DNA from: Endomychus coccineus
Lineage: Eukaryota > Arthropoda > Insecta > Coleoptera > Endomychidae
Reading direction: 5' to 3'
DNA: 64,000 bases
NCBI GenBank assembly: GCA_958510875.1
Contig: OY294069.1
Span: 176,806,868-176,870,867 of the forward strand
Shown: positions 36,410 through 47,297 of the stretch, piece by piece
How positions within the stretch are numbered: the first letter of the stretch is position 1
Layout: the number at the start of each line of letters is the position of its first letter
The notes under the pieces: generated by a model
What the model was told of the DNA's origin: nothing
Seen by the model: the letters and a program-made list of their open reading frames with translations, nothing else
The model's database searches: none
Program-made: the position numbers and the translations under genes

Positions 36410-37900
36410 ATTAGCCTTTACTTTTATAGGTGGCATTTATCAAAATTTTGCAACAATACCTTTTTTCCTAAATTGAATGTGGCATCAACAAGATGGTCAA
36501 TTTTCGGAAAATATATGTCTTTAAAATGTGACTCATTTGATTATGTTGTATTCTATTATATTATGTTGTATTTTCGAACATAGTTAAAAAAATTCGGCCA
36601 TTTACTGTATTTCTCAATAATTTATGAAGGAATTAATTATTTTTTAGCTAAATCTAATAATTAATAATAAACTCTAATTAAAGCCAAATGCACATTTGTG
36701 GACATGAAATTCAAGAGAGAATTCTTAATTATTTCGGGTTCATTTATCGCTTACATGTACAAGAAGTGACATGAAGACCTTCAGTTAGTTTAGCGTTTCC
36801 CAAACTTTTGCGGCCGGGGACCGTTACGTCCTGCAATATTTTTACCTAGTCTACCTTAATACATATATCATCAGTATGATTTATATGTAATAATAATAAC
36901 CTATGGCAAAAAAATCGTGGTTATAATAAAAAGACAACTAAATAAAAATAAAATTGGGTTGATTTCTCCAGTATGGGTTCATTTTAATGAAGGCTATGAA
37001 ATAAAGGTATATTGTCTCGCAACAGTTACCCGCCCATATTGTGGCGACAGTTTTCGTGAAATTGCATTCACATCTTCAAGCCAGGAGGTAAAAAAAGATA
37101 TCGGTCTTAATGTGAAGTAAATATACATCTAATACAATTTTCTAATGAATAAAAATAGACATAACATTAAAATTATAATTAAATACTATAGTTTTTAAAT
37201 ATTTTTATAATTGTATTCATTATTTATTTTATAATTTTGATCTATTCAGTGTATTGTCATTATAATCATCTTTATTCAAGATTTTATTAGAGGAGTATTT
37301 TTCACATTATGAGATACCTTGTTTCTACTTCGTCGCATTTACTTTGACCTGTTATGGATTGTGAGATAACAGCCCTTTATTGTATACCCCTTATTGAATA
37401 TAAAAGCTATGAAACAAAAAAAATTCATATATGTTTAAAATTATTTTAAATATTTATCAATTTTTTTATGATATCCACAAACTTTTTGATCTGAAGGATG
37501 TCAATACTTTATCCTGTAAAAATGAATTATTATTGACATGTTATGTGACACATTTGTCAATCAGGGGATATATATTAAATATAAATGTGTGTAATTAAAT
37601 TTTCAGGTTAGTTAAACTTGAGCCATTTGCAGGTTACAATATAAAAAAAAATTCACACAGATTTTTCCAGAAATTCGCTGGTTCACAATCAATTTCGTTG
37701 TAACACGCGGTAATTTCTTCAAAAGGGTGAAATGTATTTCAACGTTTTGTATATATAACAATACTTGATAATTATATTATGTTCCTTATCATTTACAGTA
37801 ACAAAATGTTTGACTAATATCATCATCTAAATTATGGGACTTACCTTTAATGAATAAATCAACAATTCCCGGAAAATTCAAATAATCAAATTAAAGTTTT
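36410..37900. other. No recognised gene; very AT-rich
   Basis: AT-rich intergenic DNA. The sequence TTTCCCAAACTTTTGCGGCC near 36806 recalls the ends of hAT elements, but no partner end was found. The following frame (36917-37120, 67 codons) is unrecognised. Confidence 0.4.
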
Positions 37901-37914
37901 CATATTCTGACAAT

Positions 37915-40115
37915 TATTTTAATAAATATTTATTTATAAAAAATATTGGCAAATTTATTATTTTGAAATTCAGACAAAATTGTATAAAACATTTTAAATA
38001 TAAGATGATATTTTACAGCTTTTGTTTTACTGTAAATGAGAAAATAATATAAAAGAAAATAAAAGGTTAAATTTATTCAGGTAATTTTGTTGCAATAATA
38101 TTTTGTATGAAATCTGACCGTCCAGTTGAATAAAAAGGTATTATTTTATTTATCAATTTGAAATAAATTTTTTAGTTGGAAAGAATTAATGCAATCAACG
38201 GTCTGTTATATCTTCCATTGTCTTGTCAATAAATTGTAAAGTTGTTTAGTGAATTAAAATAATTTTTCCTATGTTGTTTTTTACTCCTCCTTTCCCGAAT
38301 AAAATTGTCTTAACAATAGTTAAGAAATATCCCTCATAAATGTCGAATAATTTGGACTATCGGTGGAATTTGTTTTGTGGGACGATTTTTGTAGGGCCAG
38401 GGGATGAACGTAATTCAAGTCCAGCATAAGAAAAAGGACAAAATAAATCAAATAATAGTTAATAAATATTTATTTATAAAAAATATTGGCAAATTTTTTA
38501 TTTTGAAATTCAGACAAAATGGTATAAACCATTTTATATACAAGGTGATATTTTACAGCTTTTGTTTTACTGTAAATGAGAAAATATAAGGTTAAATTTA
38601 CAAACAAATCAAATATTAGATAATAAATATTTATTTATAAAAAATATTGGCAAATTTTTTATATTGAAATTCAGACAAAATTGTATAAACCATTTTATAT
38701 ACAAGGTGATATTTTACAGCTTTTGTTTTACTGTAAATGTGAATAAAAATATAAAAGAAAATATAAGGTTAAATTTACAAATAAATCAAATATTAGTTAA
38801 TAAATATTTATTTATAAAAAATATTGGCAACTTTTTTATTTTGAAATTCAGACAAAATTGTATAAACCATTTTATATACAAGGTATAAGGTTAAATTTAA
38901 TAATAAATCAAATATTAGTTAATAAATATTTATTTATAAAAAATATTGGCAAATTTTTTATTTCGAAATTCAGACAAAATTGTATAAACCATTGTTATAC
39001 AAGGTGATATTTTACAGCTTTTGTTTTACTGTAAATGAGAAAATAATATAAAAGAAAATATAAGGTTAAATTTATTCAGGTAATTTTGTTGCAATAATAT
39101 TTTGTATGAAATCTGGCCGTCCAGTTGAATAAAAAGGTATTATTTTATTTATCAATTTGAAATACATTTTTTTAATGCAATCAATGGTCTGTTTATATCT
39201 TCCATTGTCTTGTCAATAAATTGTAGTTTTTTAGTGAATCAAAATAATTTTTCCTATGTTGATTTTTACTCCTCATTTCCCTAATAAAATTATCTTACCT
39301 ATTTCCTTCATAAAATTTTGAAAATCTGAAAATGTCGAATAATTTGAACTATCGCTGGAATTTGTTTTGTGGGACGATTTTTCTAGGGCCAGGGGATGAA
39401 CGTACTTCAAGTTCAGCATAAGAAAAAGGAGAAAATAAATCAAATATTAGTTAATAAATATTTATTTATAAAAAATATTGGCAAATTTATTATTCTGAAA
39501 TTCAGACAAAATGGTATAAACAATTTTATGTACAAGGTGATATTTTACAGCTTTTGTTTTACTGTAAATAAGAAAATATAAGGTTAAATTTAAAAATAAA
39601 TCAAATATCAGTTAATAAATATTTATTTATAAAAAATATTGGCAATTTTTTATTTTGAAATTCAGACAATATTGTATAAACCATTTTATATACAAGGTGA
39701 TATTTTACAGCTTTTGTTTTACTGTAAATGAGAAAATAATATAAAAGAAAAAAGGTTAAATTTATTCAGGTAATTTTGTTGCAATATTTTGTATGAAATC
39801 TGGCCGTCCAGTTGAATAAAAAGGTATTATTTTATTTATCAATTTGAAATAAATTTTTTATATCTTCCATTGTCTTGTCAATAAATTGTAAAGTTTTTTA
39901 GTGAATTTAAATAATTTTTCCTATGTTGATTTTTACTTCTGCTTTCCCTAATAAAATTTTGAAAATCTGAAAATGTCAAATAATTTGAACTATTACTGGA
40001 ATTTGTTTTGTGGGACGATGTTTGTAGGGCAAGGAGATGAACATAATTCAAGTTCAGCATAAGAAAAAGGAAAAAATAAATCAAATATTAGTTAATAAAT
40101 ATTTAATTATAAATC
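37915..40115. repeat. Higher-order AT-rich tandem repeat
   Basis: A monomer of about 120-180 bp begins with AATAAATATTTATTTATAAA and includes TTGGCAAATTTTTTA and ATTTTACAGCTTTTGTTTTA. Copies start near 37920, 38460, 38619, 38799, 38919, 39452, 39613 and 40092. Three copies are followed by a distinct spacer of roughly 310-370 bp (with CCGTCCAGTTGAATAAAAAG), giving a larger unit of about 480-540 bp. The monomers lacking the spacer are extra tandem copies. Short open frames are shared by the copies because they are repeats, not because they are genes. Confidence 0.85.
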
Positions 40116-40304
40116 ATAAAAAAAGGTAATTGGTGTACAAAAATTCTCTATTCCAACTCATTATAATATGTTTTAAATTATAATATCAAGTTGCTTCTTC
40201 AATGAATGGTAAAAGTTAAAATATTAACCAAAGAAAATACCCCACTCAATGGTCATAATTGAAGAATCCACTAATTTTATTCTCGTCAGTGGTAATTGTT
40301 CATT

Positions 40305-40855
40305 TTAATCTGATGTTTTCAGGGTTTTCACAGCCATTTCACTTCCTTGTGAGTTTGAGTCTTCGGAAAAAGTCATATGTGATGAAAAATCTGTCGGGCC
40401 TTGTGAATCGCTAACCGTAGAAAAACCTGTAAAAACATCCGTTTATTATGTAAGACTACCTCTTTATTTCAAATGCACTTTGCATTTCTACAAATTTACT
40501 CTTTCCAATGAGAACATAAAACTTACATGTGTTTGAATCTTCAGCCAAACTAAAGTTTGAGTTGGAATTTGAATTGTCTACAGTCGTTTTTCGAGAAATA
40601 TTTTCCCTGTTGCTTTCCTTGTGTTTGTGGATCTTTTTAGTTTCACTATTAGCCGCGGGAACCCATTTGTAAATTTTCATCGTTGTATCACCTATGGTAA
40701 CCCATTTCTTCTCCCTTAAAAGAAATACATTAATTAACAATATTACACTTTTTCTTGCTGGCTTACCAATGTCTAACTCTGTCAATTACATTCATTACCT
40801 TTTTAATGTCGTCTTTTGCCCGACTGCGGGTTTCAGCACGTATAGATCGTGACAT
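40305..40855 (-). CDS. BCL7-family protein, exons 40855-40767, 40714-40527, 40426-40305
   Basis: BCL7 proteins are small subunits of SWI/SNF (BAF/Brahma) chromatin remodelling complexes. I assembled this gene from splice sites: introns of 52 bp (40766-40715) and 100 bp (40526-40427), both GT-AG. The total is 399 nt, 132 residues plus stop, in frame. The N-terminus begins [18 protein letters not shown], then [20 protein letters not shown], then IYKWVPA. This is the hallmark BCL7 N-domain, nearly the same as in vertebrates. The C-terminal two thirds are Ser/Asn-rich and low in conservation. AATAAA lies at 40281-40276, 24 nt past the stop. It is divergent from Dcp1. Confidence 0.93.
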
Positions 40856-41176
40856 ATTTATATTTCGTATTTTTACCTAAGTCTGTAAAACTGTTTTGTT
40901 TTTAATTCAAAACATTCCAGTATTCACAGTAAACACCGATTCAGGGACGCCATCTCTTTCAAGTATTGAAGCCATAGAGATCACCTTAGCTAGTATCTAT
41001 GATGGAACCATAAATATGATACCATCCACTGAACCTTATTAATGATAATATTACAGTACATATTATTTCGTGGTTTATTATATACTTGAACTCGATGGAC
41101 ATTGTTCAACAGAAGCTACGATTGTTTGATTATGACCATAAATTTCAAATAGTTCTGTGTTTAACATTTTAGAATC
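40856..41176. promoter_or_regulatory. Probable shared BCL7/Dcp1 promoter region
   Basis: Only 321 bp separate the two divergent start codons, so both promoters and 5' UTRs should lie here. I see no clear TATA box pair. TTTAACATTTTAG just before the Dcp1 ATG could be a splice acceptor for a 5' UTR intron. Confidence 0.55.
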
Positions 41177-42355
41177 ATGGCCGATTCTGTTGAGTTACGT
41201 ATGAGTGTTACTTCGATAAAAAGAGTCGATCCATATGTTAAAGATATATTAGCAACAGCTACCCACGTAGCATTATACAAATTTAACACTGCAAATAACG
41301 AATGGGAGAAAACGGAAACCGAAGGAGCTTTATTTATATACAGCCGGAATGGCGAACCGTTTCACAGTATTATGGTTATGAACCGTTTGAACACTGACAA
41401 TTTAATAGAACCTATAGTGAAAGAATTCGATTATCAGATGCAAGTGCCGTTTCTACTGTATAGGAATTCCAGTAACAAGATATTTGGTATCTGGTTCTTC
41501 AACAAAGAAGAGTGTATGCATATTTCATATCTTATTGAATCTATCATGGAAGGACTGAAAGAAAACAATACAAGTGAAAATGTGAAGAAGAGAGAAAACG
41601 GCGTTGATATTTTTGGTATGCTTTCCAAAGCACAGCAAGATTTCAACCAAACTCCCACAAAGCAAGAATCTCATCCACCAGTATTCTCTTCGACTCCTAG
41701 AGCTCCAGACCTCACTTCTAAAAGTGTAAAAGACTTTTTTGCCAAAGCAGGTTCTAAGTCAACTACAAAGCCAATAGTAACTGGCTCTGGAGAAAATGTA
41801 TTACAACGGCTTATGGCAAATCCAGCTCATAGTGTAGAACATATTGAAAAACAACAAAGGTCAATTACACCTCAAGAACATTTGGTGCAAAAAATACCGA
41901 GCTTAAATGAAAGAAGGAGTGTGCCGATTTCTATTCCTGGCCCAAGTGAGAAGAAAATCGGACCAGAAAACGGTTTGTCCTTTATTAGAAATCATTCTCC
42001 ACATCCTACATCCCCACCACTGGCTATGCTTTTACAAAACCGAAGCCATAATCAATCTAGTAGTGAAGATCCACAAGATATATTGGGCTCATCACCGTTT
42101 GCTCCATTTTTGGAAAAACCTTTATTGATGACGCCCATGATGTTTACAACACCTAATAGCACAAAAGACAAGTTCGATATTTCTGCAGCTCTTATTCCAG
42201 AACCTTTAGAATCAATAGATTTATTAACAGAAAAGCAGCTAGCACAAGCTCTCATTTATTTGTTAAAGAATAACACGGACTTTACCAAACAAATTCATGA
42301 AGCTTATGTGAATTCTATAATGGAGAAAGTAAAACCAAGTTCATCTCTGATGTAA
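41177..42355 (+). CDS. Dcp1: mRNA-decapping protein Dcp1
   Basis: Dcp1 activates the Dcp2 decapping enzyme in cytoplasmic P-bodies. The 392-residue frame is uninterrupted. Residues about 1-130 form the EVH1-type domain: MSVTSIKRVDPYVKDILATA, VALYKFN, EWEKTETEGALFIYSR, FLLYRNSSNKIFGIWFF. A Pro/Ser-rich linker follows; SVKDFFAKAG near residue 185 fits the short linker motif that binds decapping partners. The C-terminus (about residues 350-390, LTEKQLAQALIYLLKNNTDF then IHEAYVNSI) matches the trimerisation domain of animal DCP1. The start ATGG is preceded by AATC. The coding region has no intron. A retrocopy is possible but unlikely, given the intact frame and the BCL7 promoter arrangement. Confidence 0.95.
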   Translation: MADSVELRMSVTSIKRVDPYVKDILATATHVALYKFNTANNEWEKTETEGALFIYSRNGEPFHSIMVMNRLNTDNLIEPIVKEFDYQMQVPFLLYRNSSNKIFGIWFFNKEECMHISYLIESIMEGLKENNTSENVKKRENGVDIFGMLSKAQQDFNQTPTKQESHPPVFSSTPRAPDLTSKSVKDFFAKAGSKSTTKPIVTGSGENVLQRLMANPAHSVEHIEKQQRSITPQEHLVQKIPSLNERRSVPISIPGPSEKKIGPENGLSFIRNHSPHPTSPPLAMLLQNRSHNQSSSEDPQDILGSSPFAPFLEKPLLMTPMMFTTPNSTKDKFDISAALIPEPLESIDLLTEKQLAQALIYLLKNNTDFTKQIHEAYVNSIMEKVKPSSSLM

Positions 42356-42797
42356 ATGTCTTGTGAGCAAATATTTGATTCAACCTTTGCCGTGGTTTTA
42401 TTTGAACAAAAACGGTAGATGTGATTTCACTGAAACCAAATGCTTTAATTACCCCTATGTGTCGACTTGATGTTGGCATGTTATTAAGTATTTTGTTTTG
42501 AATCGATTCGTAATTATCTTTGTAAGATTTTATAATTGATAATTTTGACTGATTTGACCCATAATTTATTTCATATATTTACTCTCAAAGTCTATTATAG
42601 AACACTGTTTTACTTTTTGTCAGGACAATTGAAAAAAACATTTCATGTAAATCACATTGATGGAATATTTTGTTTAATTTTTGTGGTGAAATTAAAACAA
42701 CTTTTGAAAACCCGAAAGCTATTTATTTTTCCTTGCTATTCAAATTATTTCTTCAGTGGATGTAAAACAAATTTTACATTGAGAAAAAATTAGTTTC
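42356..42797 (+). other. Dcp1 3' flank
   Basis: AT-rich sequence, probably the Dcp1 3' UTR and downstream DNA. It ends in the 12-bp AAAATTAGTTTC (42786-42797), which is repeated at 45954-45965. Confidence 0.45.
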
Positions 42798-42879
42798 CTG
42801 GATAGTAGACTTCCGCGGACAGCTAATCTTGAAAAATCTTGTCTTCCGGATGGATTCCGCGTCACAATAGCTCGACTTG

Positions 42880-42935
42880 ATGCCGACGTTTCGCCAACCA
42901 TTACAAGTAGCATCTTCAGGGCAGGCTTGAGGCTT
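42880..42935 (-). ncRNA. Possible hammerhead ribozyme core, left Penelope copy
   Basis: Minus-strand CTGAAGA at 42919-42913 and GAAAC at 42892-42888 mirror the right copy, with one substitution in the intervening stem (CTACTTG in place of CTACCTG). Confidence 0.38.
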
Positions 42936-43026
42936 GAACTGAAACTGGTTCTACTGGTTTCTGTAGCCGTATTTATTGTAGGAAAAATCCTTCACGCTAC
43001 ATAGTTCACTGCCTTTGTTCCGGTGG

Positions 43027-43821
43027 TTAACTTCGTTCCGGCACCTGACCCTGCCGTTGTGCGATCATGTGCGAAGTGGAATTTTCGAGGATGGGTTTCC
43101 AAATGTTGGGAAGGTAATATCCTGAGTCACGGTTCAGATTATTCGGATGTTTTAGGATTTCTATAGCTTCAAGGATTTTTCGCTGATAGAAGTTTGGGGG
43201 CGCTCGGACTAGGATTTTAGTATCTTCAAAAAGGATTTGATGATTTGTGTTAAACTTGTGTTCCGCGAGTGCAGATCTACTGGTGTCACGAAGTCTTGTA
43301 CAGCGCTCATGTTCTTTCACACGAGTAGCTACTGTACGACCTGTTTCACCAATGTAGACTTTACCGCAAGAACAGGGAATACTATAAACACCTTCTAAGT
43401 GGAGAGGAGGAAGGGGATCTTTGATAGGTTTGTAAAACTGCGATAATTTTGGAAGTGTGGAAAAACGGGTAGAAATATTATGTTTTTTGAGGATTTTGGA
43501 AATTCGATCTGTTATATTTTCAATATATGGAAGATAGGCCATGGATAAAGCAGGTGGGAGGGTTTCTGGCTCAGGTCTATTTGGAATTTTAGGTGAAGTG
43601 TATTTCTTTATGGCGTTTTGAATGTTGTAATGGGAGAAATTGTTTGATAATAAGGCAGATGATAGATGTTTTAATTCTGATTTTAAAGATTGAGGCTGAG
43701 ATAGGTTGACAGCTCTGTGGACCAGGGAGTTTATGACAGATTGCTTTTGGGCAGGGTGGTGGTGGGAAAGACCATTGAGCTATCTATCGGTATGGGTGGG
43801 TTTCCGATACACAGAATGTCC
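43027..43821 (-). pseudogene. Penelope-like RT/GIY-YIG fragment, left copy
   Basis: The minus strand from 43821 reads GHSVYRKPTHTDR, then a TAG stop at 43782-43780 where the right copy has Tyr, then LNGLSHHHPAQKQSVINSL. The frame continues to the GIY-YIG endonuclease, GVYSIPCSCGKVYIGETGRT, with RVKEHERC and the Glu in KILEAIEI. It ends QGQVPERS. The RT core is missing, so it is 5'-truncated. It is nearly identical to the right copy apart from the stop and a few substitutions. Confidence 0.85.
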
Positions 43822-44831
43822 TAATATTGATAAAACTAAATTCTTATGTTTCACATCCTATGAGAGAGACCAACCACAATATGACTCTTTAATAATACAT
43901 ACCACAAACTGTAAACGGAACTCTTGTAATTGCACCAATGTGATACTTAAATCTAGAAATATTAAATATCTTGGATTAATAATAGATTGCCATCTTAGAT
44001 GGGATGAACATATTGATTGCCTAACTATTAGAATCAAAAAAATGCTATACATTTTTAGAACTCTTCGTAATGTTTTAGAACGGAAATTACTTAAAAATTT
44101 ATATTTCGCAATAACGCAAAGTGTATTAACGCATGGTATCATAGCATGGGGTGGTACTTATGATAATAGTATAAAAAGAGTCAACATAATTCAAAAAACT
44201 GTCATAAAAATAATTCTGAATAAACCACGTATTTACCCAACAAAGAAATTGTTTATAGATTTTAACGTATTTGAAATTAAATATTTGTATGCTTTAGAAG
44301 TATTGAAATATTTTTACAAATGTAAATACCTAGTTAGCCCATTAATCCATACTTACACTACTAGCGCAGTAGCAAACCATAATTGCACAATAGTAAGAGC
44401 AACAAAAACAGTATTCCAAAAGTTCTTTATATATTTTTTGCCAAAACTATGCAATGTTATGCCAATTGAATTGAAAAGATATAACAAAGGGATAAAACCA
44501 TTTACTAGGAAATTAAAAAAATGGATTTCGTTTGCAAAAGAAATTATTGATGAAATAATTGAATAAATTCTTCCACTCTTTTGTTTTAAGAATATGTATG
44601 TATATGAAAGTAGGCATGTATATATTTTTCCATTTGTATATTTTAACACATCAAACGATAATCTAATATTTAATAAATATCTATCTATTTAAGTTGAGCT
44701 ACCTTGAAAGAGTCACTAACAAGCCCTATGGCTTCAGTGATAATTATACTTTATATTAAAATGTAAGCAAGCTAAGACTTTGTAATAATCATGTAATTAT
44801 GAAATAAAAATCTATCTATCTATCTATCTAC
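43822..44831 (+). mobile_element. 5'-truncated LINE with (TCTA)n tail
   Basis: The open frame to 44566 is a non-LTR RT C-terminal region: DKTKFLCFTS, then NIKYLGLIIDCHLRWDEHID, TLRNVLERKL, TQSVLTHGIIAWGG, and a tail ending KEIIDEIIE. Blocks 1-5 of the RT are missing. About 240 bp of 3' UTR follow, then (TCTA)n at about 44808-44831. It fits a LINE insertion between or within the Penelope copies. The frame is continuous, so the copy looks fairly recent. Confidence 0.8.
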
Positions 44832-45757
44832 CGTCAGTCTGTCGACTAACCAATCATTTAAATTCATTACATCCCAATATCCGTTTCACCATGGAAGTCG
44901 AATCGCAAGGTTCACTCCCGTTCCTGGATGTATTGGTTGGTCGGCAGACTGACGGTACTTTAGGACATTCTGTGTATCGGAAACCCACCCATACCGATAG
45001 ATACCTCAATGGTCTTTCCCACCACCACCCTGCCCAAAAGCAATCTGTCATAAACTCCCTGGTCCACAGAGCTGTCAACCTATCTCAGCCTCAATCTTTA
45101 AAATCAGAATTAAAACATCTATCATCTGCCTTATTATCAAACAATTTCTCCCATTACTACATTCAAAAAGCCATAAAGAAATACACTTCACCTAAAATTC
45201 TAAATAGACCTGAGCCAGAAACCCTCCCACCTGCTTTATCCATGGCCTATCTTCCATATATTGAAAATATAACAGATCGAATTTCCAAAATCCTCAAAAA
45301 ACATAATATTTCTACCCGTTTTTCCACACTTCCAAAACTATCGCAGTTTTACAAACCTATCAAAGATCCCCTTCCTCCTCTCCACTTAGAAGGTGTTTAT
45401 AGTATTCCCTGTTCTTGCGGTAAAGTCTACATTGGTGAAACAGGTCGTACAGTAGCTACTCGTGTGAAAGAACATGAGCGCTGTACAAGACTTCGTGACA
45501 CCAGTAGATCTGCACTCGCGGAACACAAGCTTAACACAAATCATCAAATCCTTTTTGAAGATACTAAAATCCTAGTCCGAGCGCCCCCAAACTTCTATCA
45601 GCGAAAAATCCTTGAAGCTATAGAAATCCTAAAACATCCGAATAATCTGAACCGTGACTCAGGATATTACCTTCCCAACATTTGGAAACCCATCCTCGAA
45701 AATTCCACTTCGCACATGATCGTACAAAGGCAGGGTCAGGTGCCGGAACGAAGTTAA
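44832..45757 (+). pseudogene. Penelope-like RT thumb/GIY-YIG, right copy
   Basis: The frame is open from about 44832 (CRLTNHLNSLHPNIRFTMEV) through LPFLDVLVGRQTDGTLGHSV, the RT thumb region of Penelope-like elements, to the GIY-YIG endonuclease. There GVYSIPCSCGKVYIGETGRT has the GVY and YIG pair, RVKEHERC carries the Arg, and KILEAIEI the Glu. It ends at 45757 (QGQVPERS). It encodes at least 288 intact residues, but the RT palm and fingers are missing, so it cannot act alone. Confidence 0.88.
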
Positions 45758-45859
45758 CCACCGGAACAAAGGCAGTGAACTATGTAGCGTGAAGGATTTT
45801 TCCTACAATAAATACGGCTACAGAAACCAGTAGAACCAGTTTCAGTTCAAGCCTCAAGC

Positions 45860-45925
45860 CTGCTCTGAAGATGCTACCTGTAATGGTTGGCGAAACGTCG
45901 GCATCAAGTCGAGCTATTGTGACGC
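45860..45925 (+). ncRNA. Possible hammerhead ribozyme core, right Penelope copy
   Basis: CTGAAGA at 45865-45871 and GAAAC at 45892-45896 are spaced as in hammerhead cores. GCTACC and GGTTGGC between them can form stem II. GTC follows directly. Hammerhead ribozymes are known in Penelope terminal repeats. I could not verify stems I and III. Confidence 0.4.
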
Positions 45926-46282
45926 GGAATCCATCCGGAAGACAAGATTTTTCAAAATTAGTTTCATTATAATTCACATTTTCATTGAATAACCAAATGG
46001 ATTGATTAATTTTTGAAACTTTCTAAAATTGTGCAACATACATTATAAAAATATTTACATTAAGTAAATTTACATGATATTGATAAATAATTTTTTTTCA
46101 AATAATTCGAGCTACATTTGATAATTATTAATGCCAAAATGTTTAATGTGGCCAGTATGGCGGAATTAAACTTTTTGAGTACCTATCCATCAAAAAGTAG
46201 AAATGTATTGAAGTTGACTATACTAAGGAAATAACAATTCAAATTTACATAAATTCATTATTTATATAAGAACTTACTTGAA

Positions 46283-47288
46283 ACCGACGCACTCCCAGCA
46301 ATGGTAGGTTGGAAAATGAAATTTTTTTTCAACCGGGTCGTTTGCCGAACATTAGCCGAGTATTGCCGTGCATTTTTTTTCGTTTCCGAGATTCTCCCGA
46401 GGAGAAAACTCAAATTTTCCAATTTGGATGTCCAAATCACCCCAAAGAAGGGAAATGTGGCATAAAATGTTATTATTATAGAAAAAATCTATATAAATCG
46501 TTTGCCGGAGAATAGCCGAGTTCAATGATATAAGAATAATGAAAAAATATTCTCAATTAAATTGGAAAATAGAAAAATAAAAATTTAATTAGAAAAACGC
46601 ATTTTAAATTTCGCGCCTTTGCGTATAAAAATAATAGCTTTGAAAAGGAAATAAGATTCATTTCAGTGTTACGAAACATAGAATCAAAATTTTGCAGGAT
46701 CACTGAACTGCATAGAAGACAATCTTACAATATAATCATCTAAAATATCTATTCCAAAAATGTTGAAACATACATACATTGTAGATTTGAAAAAACATCT
46801 CCGAGAGAACGAAAAATCGCCCAAATTGCGGCTTGCGCTTTTGTATAAGAACATGGAGCAAATCGACCAATTGGCGCAAAAGCACCCAATTTGACATCAC
46901 TGGTAACAACACAAAATACTGTATTCCGCATTTCACGGGTTCCCTGTTTCAAAACTGTTATTTTTATACGCAAGGGCGCGAAATTTAAAATGCATTTTTC
47001 TATTTTCCAATTTAATTGGGAATATTTTTTCATTATTCTTATATCATTGAACTCGGCTATTCTCCGGCAAACGATTTATATAGGTTTTTTTCTATAATAA
47101 TAACGTTTTATGCCACATTTCCCTACTTTGGGGTGATTGGGACACCCGAATTGGAAAATTTGTGTTTTCTCCTCGGAAAAACCTCGTCAAACGAAAAAAT
47201 ATCACGGCAATACTCGGCTAACGTTCGGCAAACGACCTGGTTGAAAAAAAATTCATTTTCCAACCTACCATTGCTGGGGGTGCGTGAG
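46283..47288. mobile_element. Foldback element with 9-bp target duplication
   Basis: Arms of about 360 bp (46283-46640 and about 46930-47288) are inverted copies of each other. The outer ends share ACGCAC.CCCAGCAATGG. TTACTTGAA occurs immediately outside both ends (46274-46282 and 47289-47297), a 9-bp direct repeat. The middle (about 46640-46930) has no convincing frame. Nine-bp duplications are typical of MULE and Foldback elements, so this is probably a non-autonomous member. The arms have diverged by about one in eight positions by eye. Confidence 0.82.
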
Positions 47289-47297
47289 TTACTTGAA

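Larger units (their letters stand above)
42798..45953. mobile_element. Head-to-head pair of Penelope-like elements
   Basis: Two nearly identical Penelope-like copies lie in opposite orientation: about 42823-43821 (minus) and 44832-45953 (plus), with a LINE fragment between. The whole block is flanked by a 12-bp direct repeat, AAAATTAGTTTC, consistent with insertion as one unit. Both copies keep the C-terminal RT region and the GIY-YIG endonuclease plus 3' UTR. The left copy lacks about 125 bp of 5' sequence present in the right one. Penelope elements are known for partial, inverted or tandem copy arrangements. Confidence 0.8.

Noticed and set aside
36790..37120. hAT-like end (TTTCCCAAACTTTTGCGGCC) followed by a 67-codon frame
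   Set aside because: No matching inverted end, no 8-bp duplication and no recognisable transposase motif were found.
38404..39581. Similar open frames at 38404, 38664 and 39396
   Set aside because: They are the same AT-rich tandem-repeat monomer read in frame; composition and repetition argue against a gene.
43706..45078. Open frames starting MTALWTREFMTDCFWAGWW on either side of the LINE
   Set aside because: They are antisense to the Penelope-like coding sequence and match between copies only because the copies are inverted repeats.
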